Below, piece after piece: positions 1-8,873 of a stretch of 64,000 bases of DNA; the first letter of the stretch is position 1, and each line of letters opens with the position of its first letter. The stretch is from Arthrobacter sp. FB24 (GTDB taxonomy: Bacteria; Actinomycetota; Actinomycetes; Actinomycetales; Micrococcaceae). Made by a program: the position numbers and the translations under genes. Below the pieces are notes generated by a model. That model saw only the letters and a list, made by a program, of their open reading frames with translations, was not told the DNA's origin and searched no databases. Where the stretch lies: the NCBI RefSeq assembly GCF_000196235.1, contig NC_008541.1, positions 2,852,001-2,916,000 of the forward strand. The letters are read 5' to 3'.

Positions 1-89
1 GCGGGACCCGGAGCATCGAACAGGCCCGCGACGCCGCGGACTTCCATGAATTCATGGCCGACTTCGTGCAGCGCGGCCTGCCGCTCTGA
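1..89 (+). CDS. 3' end of an unidentified gene (partial)
   Basis: The third frame is open from the window edge to a TGA at 87-89 and encodes about 28 residues ending in FVQRGLPL. The codons have G/C in the third position, as in the neighbouring genes, and the next gene follows after 75 bases on the same strand. Too little is present to identify the family. Confidence 0.55.
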   Translation, partial: GTRSIEQARDAADFHEFMADFVQRGLPL

Positions 90-164
90 GCCTTTACAGC
101 CCTAATCACACCGACGTAACGTCAAGCAACGGCAACCTTGCCTTGTGGACAGAAGGGCACTGCT

Positions 165-1262
165 ATGGACTGGATTATCTGGGTCATCGTCATCGTAGTA
201 ATCGTCGGAGTCGTCTGGTGGCTCCTGAACCGAAATAGTTCAGGGAACACCACGGGCACACCGACAGCCTCCGACTCCGGCGCGTCCGCTCCACAGGCAC
301 GGCAGTCCGCCGTCGACCGGCCGGCAGGAGCCGGTGCAGCAGGAGCCGGTGCATCGGCAGACGCCGCAGCCACGGCCGGAATGCCGGGCGCGGCAGGCTT
401 CAGCCAGGCAGCCAAGACCGCGCCGTCGACGTCCGTTCCCGCGCAGCCCGGGACGGCCCCTTCCCCGACAGAGAGCGCCGCGCCCGGTGGCGGAGACGTG
501 GATGACTGGGACGACGACGCCGGGTCGGCCAGCGGCGCGCCCGCTGCGGACACCGGGCGCACAACGACAGCCAACGAGACAGCCAAAGCTGAGGGCAGTT
601 CGCCTGAGCCTGTAGCTGCGGCCCGCACAGAGGACAAGTCGGAGTGGGAGGCGCAGTGGTCCGAGGCGGCCAGCACGCCGCACGCGGACCAGGCGCACAC
701 CAAAGAGGTTCCGGCCAGGGAATCAGCGGCCGGGGAGACTCAAGCCGCGGCGACCGGTCAGCAGGTTCCGGTCCACCACCCTGAGTACACGGAGCCCCAT
801 GCACCCACGCTTCCCGGCGCCGAATCGGCCGCGGCGGAAGATGCCCAGGACACAAACGTCACGGATCCACGAGCCGACGCCGGGCTGCCGCCCGCCGGCG
901 CACGCGGCCCGGCTGCCGTGAGCGGAACCGCCGCTGCGAGCAGCACGGGTGTCCTCTCCGAGGGAGATGCGGAGACAATGCAGGCGGCCGCCTCCTCGGC
1001 CGCCACGGAAGCAGCCGCAAGCCATGCGGCGGAGCCCGCGGGACATTTGGCTGCGGACAAGCCGTACGGCGAGGGATCGGCAGCCCCGGGGCCTGACGGC
1101 AGCGGACCCGACGGCTATACGGTCAAGGGCAATGCGCAATCGATGATCTATCACGATGAAACCAGCCCCGGGTACGAGGAAACCACTGCGGAAGTCTGGT
1201 TCGAGTCGGCCGCGCACGCGGAAGCGGCCGGGTTCCGGGCCCCGCGCCGGAGCCGGCACTAG
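165..1262 (+). CDS. ArfC-like channel accessory protein, sunset-domain variant
   Basis: The protein is 365 aa when started at ATG 165, which has AGAAGG about 8 bases upstream; a TTG at 138 would only add nine residues without a ribosome site. Residues 1-22 form one hydrophobic segment (MDWIIWVIVIVVIVGVVWWLL). A long Ala/Pro/Ser/Glu-rich and probably disordered region follows. The last 50 residues carry the sunset signature: YTVKGN, then IYH, then a TxAEVWF motif, then AEAAGFR and a basic tail. That domain is what NCBI names in actinobacterial ArfC-type proteins. It is probably inserted in the membrane by its N-terminus. The function is not established, and the long low-complexity linker is unusually large compared with the short ordered domain. 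Confidence 0.75.
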   Translation: MDWIIWVIVIVVIVGVVWWLLNRNSSGNTTGTPTASDSGASAPQARQSAVDRPAGAGAAGAGASADAAATAGMPGAAGFSQAAKTAPSTSVPAQPGTAPSPTESAAPGGGDVDDWDDDAGSASGAPAADTGRTTTANETAKAEGSSPEPVAAARTEDKSEWEAQWSEAASTPHADQAHTKEVPARESAAGETQAAATGQQVPVHHPEYTEPHAPTLPGAESAAAEDAQDTNVTDPRADAGLPPAGARGPAAVSGTAAASSTGVLSEGDAETMQAAASSAATEAAASHAAEPAGHLAADKPYGEGSAAPGPDGSGPDGYTVKGNAQSMIYHDETSPGYEETTAEVWFESAAHAEAAGFRAPRRSRH

Positions 1263-1292
1263 GCCGTCCCGCCAGTGGGGGCCGGCATCCGG

Positions 1293-2426
1293 ATGAATCG
1301 GGAGGGAACGGGGCCTGCGTCCAGGCCTGCACTCCGCCCAATGCCTGCCGCCGCCCTCGTATGGACGCTGGTTTTGTCCGCCTGCACCGGAGGCGGGGAC
1401 GGCGGTCCCACGGGCACCACGGGTTCAACCACGGGCGGCGACGAGGCGTCCCGGGAACCCCGCGTACTCCGGACGGTGGAAGGACTGCAGCTGCCCTGGT
1501 CGGCCGTGTTCCTGCCGGATGGCACAGCCCTCATTTCTGAACGTGACAGCGGCGACGTCAAAGCGGTCAAAGACGGCGGGACTACGCTGCTAGGCAACAT
1601 CCCCGGCGTTGTTCCCGGAGGTGAAGGCGGCCTCCTGGGGCTGGCGGTGTCACCGAGCTACGTTTCGGACAAGTCGATCTTTGCCTATTTCACCGCCCGG
1701 GCGGACAACAGGATTGCCCGCCTCACGCTGACTGAGGCCGAGCCCGGGGGCGCGCTGAGGCTTGGGCCGCCGGAGATAATCTTCTCCGGCATCCCCAAGG
1801 CGTCAACCCACAACGGTGGCCGCATACGTTTTGGGCCGGACGGGAACCTCTATGTGGGAACCGGGGATTCGCAGCGGCGCGAACAGCCGCAGGACCCGAA
1901 CGCGCTGGGCGGCAAGATCCTCCGGATCACTGCTGACGGCAAGCCGGCGCCGGGTAACCCGTTTGGCGACAACCCGGTCTACAGCCTTGGGCACCGGAAC
2001 GTGCAGGGCCTCGACTGGGATGACGCGGGCAGGCTGTGGTCCAGCGAGTTCGGGCCCACTGTGGACGACGAACTGAACCTGATCCAGCCGGGCGGAAATT
2101 ACGGCTGGCCGGAGGTCACCGGGGCACCCGGCAAGCCGGGCTTTATTGATGCCAAAGTGGTATGGCCTTCCACCGCGGAATCTTCCCCGAGCGGACTCGA
2201 GGTCGTCGGGTCCACGGCTTACCTCGGGGCCCTACGGGGCCAGCGGCTGTGGGCCATTCCCCTTGACGGCGAAAATGCAGGCAAACCTGTGAGCCATTTC
2301 ACAGCGAGGTTCGGCCGGATCCGCGACGTTTCGCTCGCCCCTGACGGCACTTTGTGGATGCTCACCAACAACCAAAACCCTGATTCTGCGCTGATTTTGG
2401 CGCCTCCGGCCAAGGCAGGGAGCTGA
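1293..2426 (+). CDS. PQQ-dependent sugar dehydrogenase-type lipoprotein (GSDH family)
   Basis: This encodes a soluble aldose sugar dehydrogenase-like six-bladed beta-propeller of about 377 aa. The N-terminus is a lipoprotein signal with lipobox LSAC followed by a Gly/Thr/Ser linker, so it should be anchored outside the membrane. Family motifs visible are THNGGRIRFGPDG, YVGTGDS and GHRNVQGL, which contribute to the PQQ and calcium pocket in family members. A GTG at 1275 is an alternative start six codons earlier; neither start has a clear ribosome site. The true electron carrier or substrate cannot be read from sequence, and no PQQ biosynthesis genes lie in the window. Confidence 0.85.
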   Translation: MNREGTGPASRPALRPMPAAALVWTLVLSACTGGGDGGPTGTTGSTTGGDEASREPRVLRTVEGLQLPWSAVFLPDGTALISERDSGDVKAVKDGGTTLLGNIPGVVPGGEGGLLGLAVSPSYVSDKSIFAYFTARADNRIARLTLTEAEPGGALRLGPPEIIFSGIPKASTHNGGRIRFGPDGNLYVGTGDSQRREQPQDPNALGGKILRITADGKPAPGNPFGDNPVYSLGHRNVQGLDWDDAGRLWSSEFGPTVDDELNLIQPGGNYGWPEVTGAPGKPGFIDAKVVWPSTAESSPSGLEVVGSTAYLGALRGQRLWAIPLDGENAGKPVSHFTARFGRIRDVSLAPDGTLWMLTNNQNPDSALILAPPAKAGS

Positions 2427-2532
2427 AATGAGCGCCGATTTCACACGGCGCTAATTCTCGTGTAGAGTTTCATGTCGTTGCGGAGATGAACGCGGGAAAC
2501 AAAAGCCCTCGGGAAGAGCCAAAACAACAGCT

Positions 2533-2608
2533 GCACCTCTAGCTCAACTGGCAGAGCAATTGACTCTTAATCAATGGGTTCCGGGTTCGAGTCCCGGGGG
2601 GTGCACCA
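2533..2608 (+). tRNA. tRNA-Lys (CTT anticodon)
   Basis: A complete cloverleaf is visible: acceptor GCACCTC pairs with GGGGTGC, D stem GCTC/GAGC, anticodon stem ATTGA/TCAAT around loop CTCTTAA (anticodon CTT), and T stem CCGGG/CCCGG around TTCGAGT. The 3' CCA is encoded at 2606-2608. A TAGAGT hexamer about 65 bases upstream could be its -10 box. Confidence 0.97.
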
Positions 2609-2611
2609 CAG

Positions 2612-2654
2612 AAACCCCGTCTTCACAGGCCACAAGCCGTGAAGGCGGGGTTTT
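2612..2654 (+). terminator. intrinsic terminator after tRNA-Lys
   Basis: A 15-bp stem (2612-2626 with 2639-2653, one G-U pair) encloses a 12-base loop and is followed by a short T run. It begins four bases after the encoded CCA. Confidence 0.85.
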
Positions 2655-2847
2655 GCTTTGCCCGGGTGTCGCCGTTGCTAATCTTCGCATCCAGCATCCC
2701 CTGAGTGTTTGGCCACGGGAATCCCTCCACAGCCGTATGCCGCCCCGTGACCCTGGCATTTCTTTGGGAAAAATTCACCCTAAGCATCGGAATAGCTGAG
2801 CCGAACTGGATAGAGTGGCGTCACTACTAGGTGTGGGAGGGCAAACC

Positions 2848-3123
2848 ATGGCTGTCTTTCGGTTCACTGTTACCGGCACGATCGAAGCCGATGCCGAAGC
2901 CATAGGCGCGGCCATGGCCGCCTCGCTGCCGGGCCCATCCACGGACGCCGGGACACTGGCGGCACTGGAGACAAGCTTTGAGTTCACTGAAAACCCCGGC
3001 TCGGCGCTACAGGCGTTACTGGAGATGGGCGTGATCGCCATCCTGCAAGCCAAACTGGGCCCCCTGGACAAGGGCTGGGACATTCAGGCGCTGGAGGCGA
3101 TCGCCGTCCGGCTTCTCGGGTAG
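2848..3123 (+). CDS. hypothetical protein, 91 aa
   Basis: ATG 2848 is chosen because GGGAGG lies at 2835-2840, seven bases upstream. The 91-residue product starts AVFRFTVTGTIEAD and has an alternating beta-like N-terminus followed by Ala/Leu-rich stretches that look helical. It has no signal peptide, membrane segment or cysteine. I do not recognise the family. It stands alone between tRNA-Lys and a convergent MarR gene whose stop is ten bases away. Confidence 0.7.
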   Translation: MAVFRFTVTGTIEADAEAIGAAMAASLPGPSTDAGTLAALETSFEFTENPGSALQALLEMGVIAILQAKLGPLDKGWDIQALEAIAVRLLG

Positions 3124-3133
3124 GACGGCGCGG

Positions 3134-3625
3134 TCAGTTGACGCTGTTCGCTTCCACAGTGACGCCGGACTCGGCACCTGCCACGATTGCCTTGGTCTCC
3201 GGCGAGGAAAAACGACTGGCCAGGACGGTCACTACGGCCTGGAGCTCCTGACGGAGAACGTCGGGATCGATGGAAGCGGCCGCCAAGACAGTTCGTTCCA
3301 TGTCCGCTGCGGCGGCCACGGCCTCTACTCCGCGTTCGGTCAGGGACACCACGTGGCTCCGCCGGTCGGACGTGCTGCGTTCACGGCGGATGTGTCCATG
3401 CACCTCAAGCCGGCTAAGGGTTTTGCCCATGGTCTGCGCCTGCACGCGGACCAACTGAGCCAGCTGTGCCTGCGTCATGGGTCCATTGTGGGCAAGAACT
3501 TCCATGGCGATGACCCCCGCATGGGTGAGCCCAATGGCTCCCAGCTTCTCGTTCCAGGAGTGTTCCACGAGCCGTGCCGCGGTGGACAAGAGGCGCCCAG
3601 TGGGCCAGCGATCCATATCAGGCAT
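3134..3625 (-). CDS. MarR-family transcriptional regulator
   Basis: The 163-aa protein has the MarR winged helix-turn-helix, with the recognition region around TQAQLAQLVRVQAQTMGKTLSRLE and the wing RRERSTSDRRSHVVSLTERG. It contains no cysteine, so it is not a thiol-sensing OhrR despite facing a peroxiredoxin gene. It is divergent from bcp, with 87 bases between them, and may control itself and bcp. The mRNA is probably leaderless (see the -10 box at 3633-3638). The ligand is unknown. Confidence 0.88.
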   Translation of the reverse strand: MPDMDRWPTGRLLSTAARLVEHSWNEKLGAIGLTHAGVIAMEVLAHNGPMTQAQLAQLVRVQAQTMGKTLSRLEVHGHIRRERSTSDRRSHVVSLTERGVEAVAAAADMERTVLAAASIDPDVLRQELQAVVTVLASRFSSPETKAIVAGAESGVTVEANSVN

Positions 3626-3632
3626 ACAACTT

Positions 3633-3638
3633 AGTATA
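3633..3638 (-). promoter_or_regulatory. -10 box for leaderless marR mRNA
   Basis: On the minus strand TATACT is followed by exactly seven bases and then the ATG, so transcription should start at or next to the A of the start codon. No good -35 hexamer is visible. Confidence 0.6.
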
Positions 3639-3712
3639 GCCAGCGTGGGATTCGTCCCTCGCTCCCGCGCTTACTAAGCTTAAATGTCCAGAACATTCCT
3701 AAGGAGAAAATA

Positions 3713-4183
3713 TTGACTGAACGACTCATTCCCGGCTCTCCGGCGCCGGACTTTACTCTGAAGGACTGCGCGGGGAAGGACGTCAGCCTGAAGGACTACC
3801 GCGGGCGGAACACCATCGTTTACTTCTATCCGGCAGCATCCACGCCCGGCTGCACCAAGGAAGCGTGCGACTTCCGCGACACTCTTGCCTCCCTGCAACG
3901 TGAAGGCTACGACGTCCTGGGTGTCTCCCCCGATCCGGTCGGGAAACTTGCCACGTTCGCCGAGAAGGAAGGCCTGACTTTCCCCCTGTTGTCCGACGAA
4001 GACCACGCCGTGGCTGAGGCTTACGGCGCGTGGGGGGAGAAAAAGAACTACGGGCGGACGTACGAGGGCCTCATCCGATCCACTGTTGTAGTGGATCCGG
4101 ACGGCAACGTCGCCGTGGCACAGTACAACGTGCGGGCCACCGGCCACGTGGCGAAGCTTCGCCGGGACCTCGGACTGGCCTAG
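3713..4183 (+). CDS. bcp: Bcp-type thioredoxin-dependent thiol peroxidase
   Basis: This is a 156-aa peroxiredoxin of the BCP/PrxQ group, which reduces hydrogen and organic peroxides in the cytoplasm with electrons from thioredoxin. The peroxidatic cysteine is C47 in STPGC, and C52 in KEACDF is the usual PrxQ resolving cysteine five residues on. The start is TTG 3713, supported by AAGGAG at 3701-3705 and by the family N-terminus (LIPGSPAPDFTL). It is divergent from a MarR gene. Confidence 0.93.
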   Translation: MTERLIPGSPAPDFTLKDCAGKDVSLKDYRGRNTIVYFYPAASTPGCTKEACDFRDTLASLQREGYDVLGVSPDPVGKLATFAEKEGLTFPLLSDEDHAVAEAYGAWGEKKNYGRTYEGLIRSTVVVDPDGNVAVAQYNVRATGHVAKLRRDLGLA

Positions 4184-4240
4184 CTGCACTCCAGGCGCCA
4201 GCGGGCGCAGCTGATCCAAGCGGAAGGCGCGCCCGGCAGG

Positions 4241-4246
4241 TACACT
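4241..4246 (+). promoter_or_regulatory. possible -10 box for tRNA-Leu
   Basis: TACACT lies about 75 bases before the mature tRNA 5' end and would give a precursor with a leader of roughly 65 bases. No convincing -35 is seen. Confidence 0.35.
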
Positions 4247-4319
4247 GGAGCCTGGAATCCGCCGTCGAACGTCTTTTCGCTTTCCCACGGACAGCAGGAA
4301 CAACGCACGACGGCGCCGC

Positions 4320-4401
4320 GCGCGAGTGGTGAAATTGGCAGACACGCAGGATTTAGGTTCCTGTGCCTTCGGGCGTGGGGGTTCAAGTCCCCCCTTGCGC
4401 A
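4320..4401 (+). tRNA. tRNA-Leu (TAG anticodon)
   Basis: This is a class II tRNA. The acceptor GCGCGAG pairs with CTTGCGC. The anticodon stem CAGGA/TCCTG holds loop TTTAGGT (anticodon TAG). The variable arm is long (GCCTTCGGGCG) and the T arm is GGGGG/CCCCC around TTCAAGT. CCA is not encoded; the bases after the discriminator are CAG. Confidence 0.95.
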
Positions 4402-4417
4402 CAGCAGCACAACCCTG

Positions 4418-4447
4418 GGAATCCCGGGCCTCACGGTCCGGGATTCC
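4418..4447 (+). terminator. hairpin after tRNA-Leu
   Basis: A 13-bp stem, GGAATCCCGGGCC with GGTCCGGGATTCC, has a four-base loop TCAC and one G-U pair. GTCGTTT follows, so the T tract is weak. Confidence 0.7.
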
Positions 4448-4649
4448 GTCGTTTAACGCCGCCGCACCGGTACCGGAAGGCCTTCGAAAAAAAGATTCTC
4501 CCCCGTCACCCATCCATTACTGCCGAACTGCCGAATACACATTGAGACACCAACCAAGGGTCGGTGCCCACAGTCGGAAAACAGCCAGTGCAGTGATCGA
4601 AGAAGTCGTTCGCCGCAGGCAATGATCGGCACTAACAAGGAGAATCGAA

Positions 4650-5324
4650 ATGCAGTCATTCAAGCGCACAACTTTCACCGTTGCAGGTGTTGCAGCTGCA
4701 GCTCTGCTGAGCCTGACCGCATGCGGCGGATCGGCCACCACGGCCAACAGCTCCTCCGCACCCGCTTCCACGCCGTCCGCTTCGAGCATGGCGCCGTCAC
4801 CGTCGACCAGCTCCGCGGCTGCGATGGATCCCGCCGCAAACCTGGTGGGCCCCGGCTGCGCAGGATACGCCGAGAAGGTTCCCAGCGGTGCAGGCTCGGT
4901 ATCGGGAATGGCCCTCGATCCGGTTGCGGTCGCAGCCTCCAACAACCCGCTGCTGACCACCCTCACGGCGGCAGTGTCCGGCAAGCTCAACCCCAAGGTC
5001 AACCTCGTGGATACGCTCAACGGCAGTGAATTCACGGTCTTCGCACCGGTGGATGACGCGTTCGCCAAGATCGACGCCGCCACCATCGAAACGCTCAAGA
5101 CGGACGACGCCCTCCTGAGCAAGATCCTGACTTACCACGTTGTTCCCGGCCAGATCACCCCTGACAACATTGTGGGCACCCACAAGACTGTCCAGGGCGG
5201 CTCGGTCACCGTGACCGGCACCAAGGATGCACTGAAGGTCGATGACGCCAGCGTCATCTGCGGCGGCGTCAAGACCGCCAACGCCACGGTCTACCTGGTG
5301 GACTCCGTCCTGATGCCGAAGTAG
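4650..5324 (+). CDS. fasciclin-domain lipoprotein
   Basis: The 224-aa product has a lipoprotein signal ending LTAC at about residue 25, a Ser/Ala/Pro linker, and one FAS1 (fasciclin) domain in the C-terminal 130 residues. FAS1 motifs seen are [14 protein letters not shown] (H1), LTYHVVPG (H2) and the closing [11 protein letters not shown]. Such proteins (MPT70/MPB83 in mycobacteria) are surface-anchored and thought to act in adhesion or protein-protein contact. AAGGAG about eight bases upstream supports the start. A strong terminator follows. Confidence 0.92.
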   Translation: MQSFKRTTFTVAGVAAAALLSLTACGGSATTANSSSAPASTPSASSMAPSPSTSSAAAMDPAANLVGPGCAGYAEKVPSGAGSVSGMALDPVAVAASNNPLLTTLTAAVSGKLNPKVNLVDTLNGSEFTVFAPVDDAFAKIDAATIETLKTDDALLSKILTYHVVPGQITPDNIVGTHKTVQGGSVTVTGTKDALKVDDASVICGGVKTANATVYLVDSVLMPK

Positions 5325-5384
5325 GCAACCACGAACCCTCCTGTCCCGGCTCCAGACTGACTCCCTGGACCGATCCCGGAGAAA

Positions 5385-5420
5385 CTGAGGCCCGCACCCT
5401 CCGGTGCGGGCCTCAGTTTT
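5385..5420 (+). terminator. intrinsic terminator after fasciclin gene
   Basis: A perfect 14-bp stem (CTGAGGCCCGCACC with its complement) has a four-base loop and runs directly into TTTT. Confidence 0.93.
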
Positions 5421-5542
5421 GCCTTCCGGAAAGCCCGGAGGGCATCAGGAGGCGCTCCCGGCAAGTGTCCAGGATCGTTCAATTAGACTGGGGACCGGTC
5501 CGCTGCCCGCGGTCCTTCCGGCCGCCCAGAGGTGATCATCGA

Positions 5543-7219
5543 GTGCCCAGCAGTAAATCGCGCCGCATTGCAGTCAGTATCGGTGCAGGGGTCCTGTCGC
5601 TGCTGCTGGCCGCATGCACAGGAACGCCTGCTCCGGCACCGGCGTCGTCCTCTGCGGCTCCTGCCGGCACGGCAGCCGCTGGCCCTACCGCGACGTTCAC
5701 CTTCGGCACGGCGGCCCAGCCGCTGGGCCTTGATCCCGCGCTGGCATCCGATGTGGAGTCCTACCGGATCACCCGCCAGGTCCTGGAGGGCCTTGTGGGA
5801 GTGGACCAGACCACGGGCCTGCCCACTCCCCTGCTCGCCACTGAGTGGGCGGAATCCAACGAAGGCCGCGCCTACACCTTCAAGCTCCGCGAGGGCGTCA
5901 CCTTCCAGGACGGTACACGCTTCGATGCCGCGGCTGTCTGCGCCAACTTCAACAGATGGTTCAACTTCCCGGCGAGCCTGCGGAAGCAGGCGCCCGGCAC
6001 ATCGTTCAAGGGCGTGTTCAAGGCCTACGCCGACCAGGCATCGCTCTCCATCTACAAGGGCTGCACCGCCGTCTCTGCCGGGAACGTCCGGATCGACCTC
6101 ACCCAGCCGTTCACCGGGTTCCTCCAGGCGCTGACGCTCCCGGCCTTCGCCATATCCTCCCCGACGGCCATGGCGGCACAGAAGGCGGACAGCCTCAGCC
6201 AGACCCGGGACGGCCAGCCCGTGTCGGCCTATGCCCTGCACCCTGTGGGCACGGGTCCCTTCAGCTTCGCCGCGTGGCAGGACTCCAGCGTCAAGCTGGT
6301 CAGCAACAAGGACTATTGGGGTGACAGGGGGCAGATCGGCACCATCAACTTCGTCACCTACGATCACCCGCAGTCCAGGCTCCAGGCCCTCCTCGACGGG
6401 AAGATCGACGGCTATGACGCCGTCACTGTGGGCAACTTCGACCAACTCGTCAAACGCGGGCAGCAAATCATCCAGCGCGACCCGTTCTCCGTGATGTACC
6501 TGGGCATGAACCAGGAAGTGCCCATCCTGCAAAACATCAAAGTGCGCCAGGCCATCGAGATGGCGGTGGACAAGGAAACGCTGATCCGCCGGTTCTTCAT
6601 CGACAACACTGCCCAGGCAACCCAGTTCGTCCCGCCCAAGCTCAGCGGGTTCAACAACAACGCCCCCTCACTGGGCCACGACCCGGCCAAGGCCAAGGCG
6701 CTTCTGGAGGAAGCCGGGTACAAGGGCGAGGAACTCAAGTTCTACTACCCCCTCAATGTCACCAGGCCATACCTTCCCACACCCGAAAAGGTGTACGCAG
6801 AGCTCAGCAGGCAACTTACCGCTGTGGGCCTGAACATCAAGCCGGTTCCGGTGGAGTGGTCGGACGGGTACCTGCAAAAAGTCCAGTCACCAGGGGACCA
6901 TGCCCTGCACCTGCTCGGCTGGAACGGTTCCTACTCGGATCCGGACAATTTTGTGGGTCCCCTGTTTGGCGAGAAGACCGGTGAATTCGGCTACCAGGAC
7001 CCGCAGGTCTTTTCGAAGATCGCCCGGGCACGCGGCTTGCCGGAGGGCGAGGAGCGGACGCAGCAATACCGCACCATCAACGCCCAGATCGCCGAATCGG
7101 TCCCCGCCGTCCCCATTGCTTTCCCCATTTCAGCTCTGGCGCTCTCCGACCGGGTGCTGAAGTACCCTGCCTCGCCGGTATTAAACGAGGTTTTCACAAA
7201 GGTGGAGCTAAAACCTTGA
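5543..7219 (+). CDS. ABC transporter substrate-binding lipoprotein (SBP_bac_5, peptide/opine type)
   Basis: The 558-aa protein begins at GTG 5543, where AGAGGTG lies about eight bases upstream and the lipoprotein signal (lipobox LAAC) starts cleanly; the frame is open further up but without a signal. It matches the DppA/OppA-type family: the N-terminal [16 protein letters not shown], the [11 protein letters not shown] region and [19 protein letters not shown]. It binds a peptide-like or other solute outside the membrane for an ABC importer. No permease or ATPase gene is adjacent, so its partner must be elsewhere or it is an orphan. Confidence 0.9.
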   Translation: MPSSKSRRIAVSIGAGVLSLLLAACTGTPAPAPASSSAAPAGTAAAGPTATFTFGTAAQPLGLDPALASDVESYRITRQVLEGLVGVDQTTGLPTPLLATEWAESNEGRAYTFKLREGVTFQDGTRFDAAAVCANFNRWFNFPASLRKQAPGTSFKGVFKAYADQASLSIYKGCTAVSAGNVRIDLTQPFTGFLQALTLPAFAISSPTAMAAQKADSLSQTRDGQPVSAYALHPVGTGPFSFAAWQDSSVKLVSNKDYWGDRGQIGTINFVTYDHPQSRLQALLDGKIDGYDAVTVGNFDQLVKRGQQIIQRDPFSVMYLGMNQEVPILQNIKVRQAIEMAVDKETLIRRFFIDNTAQATQFVPPKLSGFNNNAPSLGHDPAKAKALLEEAGYKGEELKFYYPLNVTRPYLPTPEKVYAELSRQLTAVGLNIKPVPVEWSDGYLQKVQSPGDHALHLLGWNGSYSDPDNFVGPLFGEKTGEFGYQDPQVFSKIARARGLPEGEERTQQYRTINAQIAESVPAVPIAFPISALALSDRVLKYPASPVLNEVFTKVELKP

Positions 7220-7298
7220 CGGACTGCCCCAATTTCAGTTAGTAGGGTGCTCGGGGATATTCTGTGACAGCCAGAGCCGCTGCTATCGGAGACTGATT

Positions 7299-8804
7299 GT
7301 GACTTTCATTTCCAAGACCCAACATGCCGACGTCGTCCTGATTGGCGGCGGCATCATGAGCGCCACGCTGGGTGCGTTCATCAAGCAGCTCGAACCGAAC
7401 TGGACCATTTCGCTGTTCGAACGGCTCGACGAAGCCGGCCTGGAAAGCTCAGGCCCGTGGAACAACGCAGGAACAGGGCACGCCGCCCTGTGTGAGCTTA
7501 ACTACTCGCCCGCAGCCAAAGACGGCTCGGTTGATCCATCCAAGGCGCTGCACATCAACGAGCAGTTCCAGCTATCCCGCCAGTTCTGGTCCCACCTGGT
7601 CAGCAACTCGCTCATCGGCTCCCCCAAAGGGTTCATCAACACTGTCCCCCACATGAGTTTCGTCATCGGGGAAGCCAACGCGGACTTCCTGAAGACCAGG
7701 TATAAGGCACTGAAGCCGAACACCCTCTTCCGTTCCATGGAGTACTCCGAAGACCACGCGCAGATCGCCAAGTGGGCGCCCCTGATCGTCAAGGGCCGCG
7801 ACCCGAAGCAGAGGATTGCGGCCACGCGCGCGGCCGAAGGAACCGATGTCGACTTCGGCGCACTGACCCGTGAGCTGACCACGTACCTTGGCAACAACGG
7901 CGTGGAGATCAACTACGGACACGACGTCAACGGCATCCGGCGCGCCCCGGGCGGCGGCTGGGACCTGACGCTCAAGCACAAAAAGTCCGGAGAGCACGGC
8001 AACATCCACGCGAAGTTCGTGTTCGTCGGTGCCGGCGGCGGCGCACTGCATCTGCTGCAGGCCTCCGGCATTCCCGAGAGCAAGGGCTACGGCGGGTTCC
8101 CGGTCTCCGGCCAGTTCTTCCGCTGCACCGACGAAGCCCTCGCCGCCCAGCACAGCGCCAAGGTCTACGGCCAGGCGTCCGTGGGGGCCCCGCCCATGTC
8201 CGTTCCGCACCTTGACACCCGTTACGTCGACGGCAAGCGTTCGCTGCTCTTCGGGCCCTACGCCGGGTTCTCCACCAACTTCCTGAAGAACGGCTCGTAC
8301 CTGGACCTGCCGTTGTCGATCCGCCCCGGCAACATCATCCCGATGCTTGCCGTGGCGAAGGACAACATGGACCTTACGGCGTACCTGGTCAAGGAAGTCG
8401 CGAAGCGGCACGGCGACAAGGTGGAGGCCCTTCGCGAGTACTACCCCGAAGCAAAAGACGGCGATTGGGAACTCATCACCGCCGGCCAGCGTGTTCAGAT
8501 CATCAAGAAGGATCCGAAGAAGGGTGGTGTCCTCCAGTTCGGCACTGAAGTGATCGCCGCGCGCGATGGTTCCATCGGTGCGCTGCTTGGCGCCTCCCCG
8601 GGAGCTTCCACCGCAGTCCCCATCATGATCGAACTCCTCCAGAAGTCCTTCCCCAGGAACTTCAAGGGCTGGCAGTCCAAGCTGAAGGAAATGATGCCCG
8701 GCTACGGCATCAAGCTCAACGACAACCCGGAGCTGGCCGCACGGCTGGAGGCGGAAACCGCCAAGACCCTCCAGCTGGAAGCCATAGACGCCCCCTCCAG
8801 CTGA
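7299..8804 (+). CDS. mqo: malate:quinone oxidoreductase
   Basis: Mqo is a membrane-associated FAD enzyme that oxidises L-malate to oxaloacetate and passes electrons to quinone, bypassing soluble malate dehydrogenase in the TCA cycle. The 501-aa length is typical. Visible are the dinucleotide-binding start [15 protein letters not shown], the family motif [18 protein letters not shown] and the C-terminal [15 protein letters not shown]. The start is GTG 7299 with CGGAGA about nine bases upstream. Both the preceding and the following genes are on the same strand, but no operon is obvious. Confidence 0.95.
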   Translation: MTFISKTQHADVVLIGGGIMSATLGAFIKQLEPNWTISLFERLDEAGLESSGPWNNAGTGHAALCELNYSPAAKDGSVDPSKALHINEQFQLSRQFWSHLVSNSLIGSPKGFINTVPHMSFVIGEANADFLKTRYKALKPNTLFRSMEYSEDHAQIAKWAPLIVKGRDPKQRIAATRAAEGTDVDFGALTRELTTYLGNNGVEINYGHDVNGIRRAPGGGWDLTLKHKKSGEHGNIHAKFVFVGAGGGALHLLQASGIPESKGYGGFPVSGQFFRCTDEALAAQHSAKVYGQASVGAPPMSVPHLDTRYVDGKRSLLFGPYAGFSTNFLKNGSYLDLPLSIRPGNIIPMLAVAKDNMDLTAYLVKEVAKRHGDKVEALREYYPEAKDGDWELITAGQRVQIIKKDPKKGGVLQFGTEVIAARDGSIGALLGASPGASTAVPIMIELLQKSFPRNFKGWQSKLKEMMPGYGIKLNDNPELAARLEAETAKTLQLEAIDAPSS

Positions 8805-8873
8805 GGCCCTGTTCGGGTTACGGCAGGTTCCACCCCCAACCACAAGACCGTTAACCCACCAGGAGACAATGAG

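Noticed and set aside
5483..6532. 349-codon open frame on the minus strand
   Set aside because: It is antisense to the substrate-binding lipoprotein gene and has no ribosome site or family similarity.
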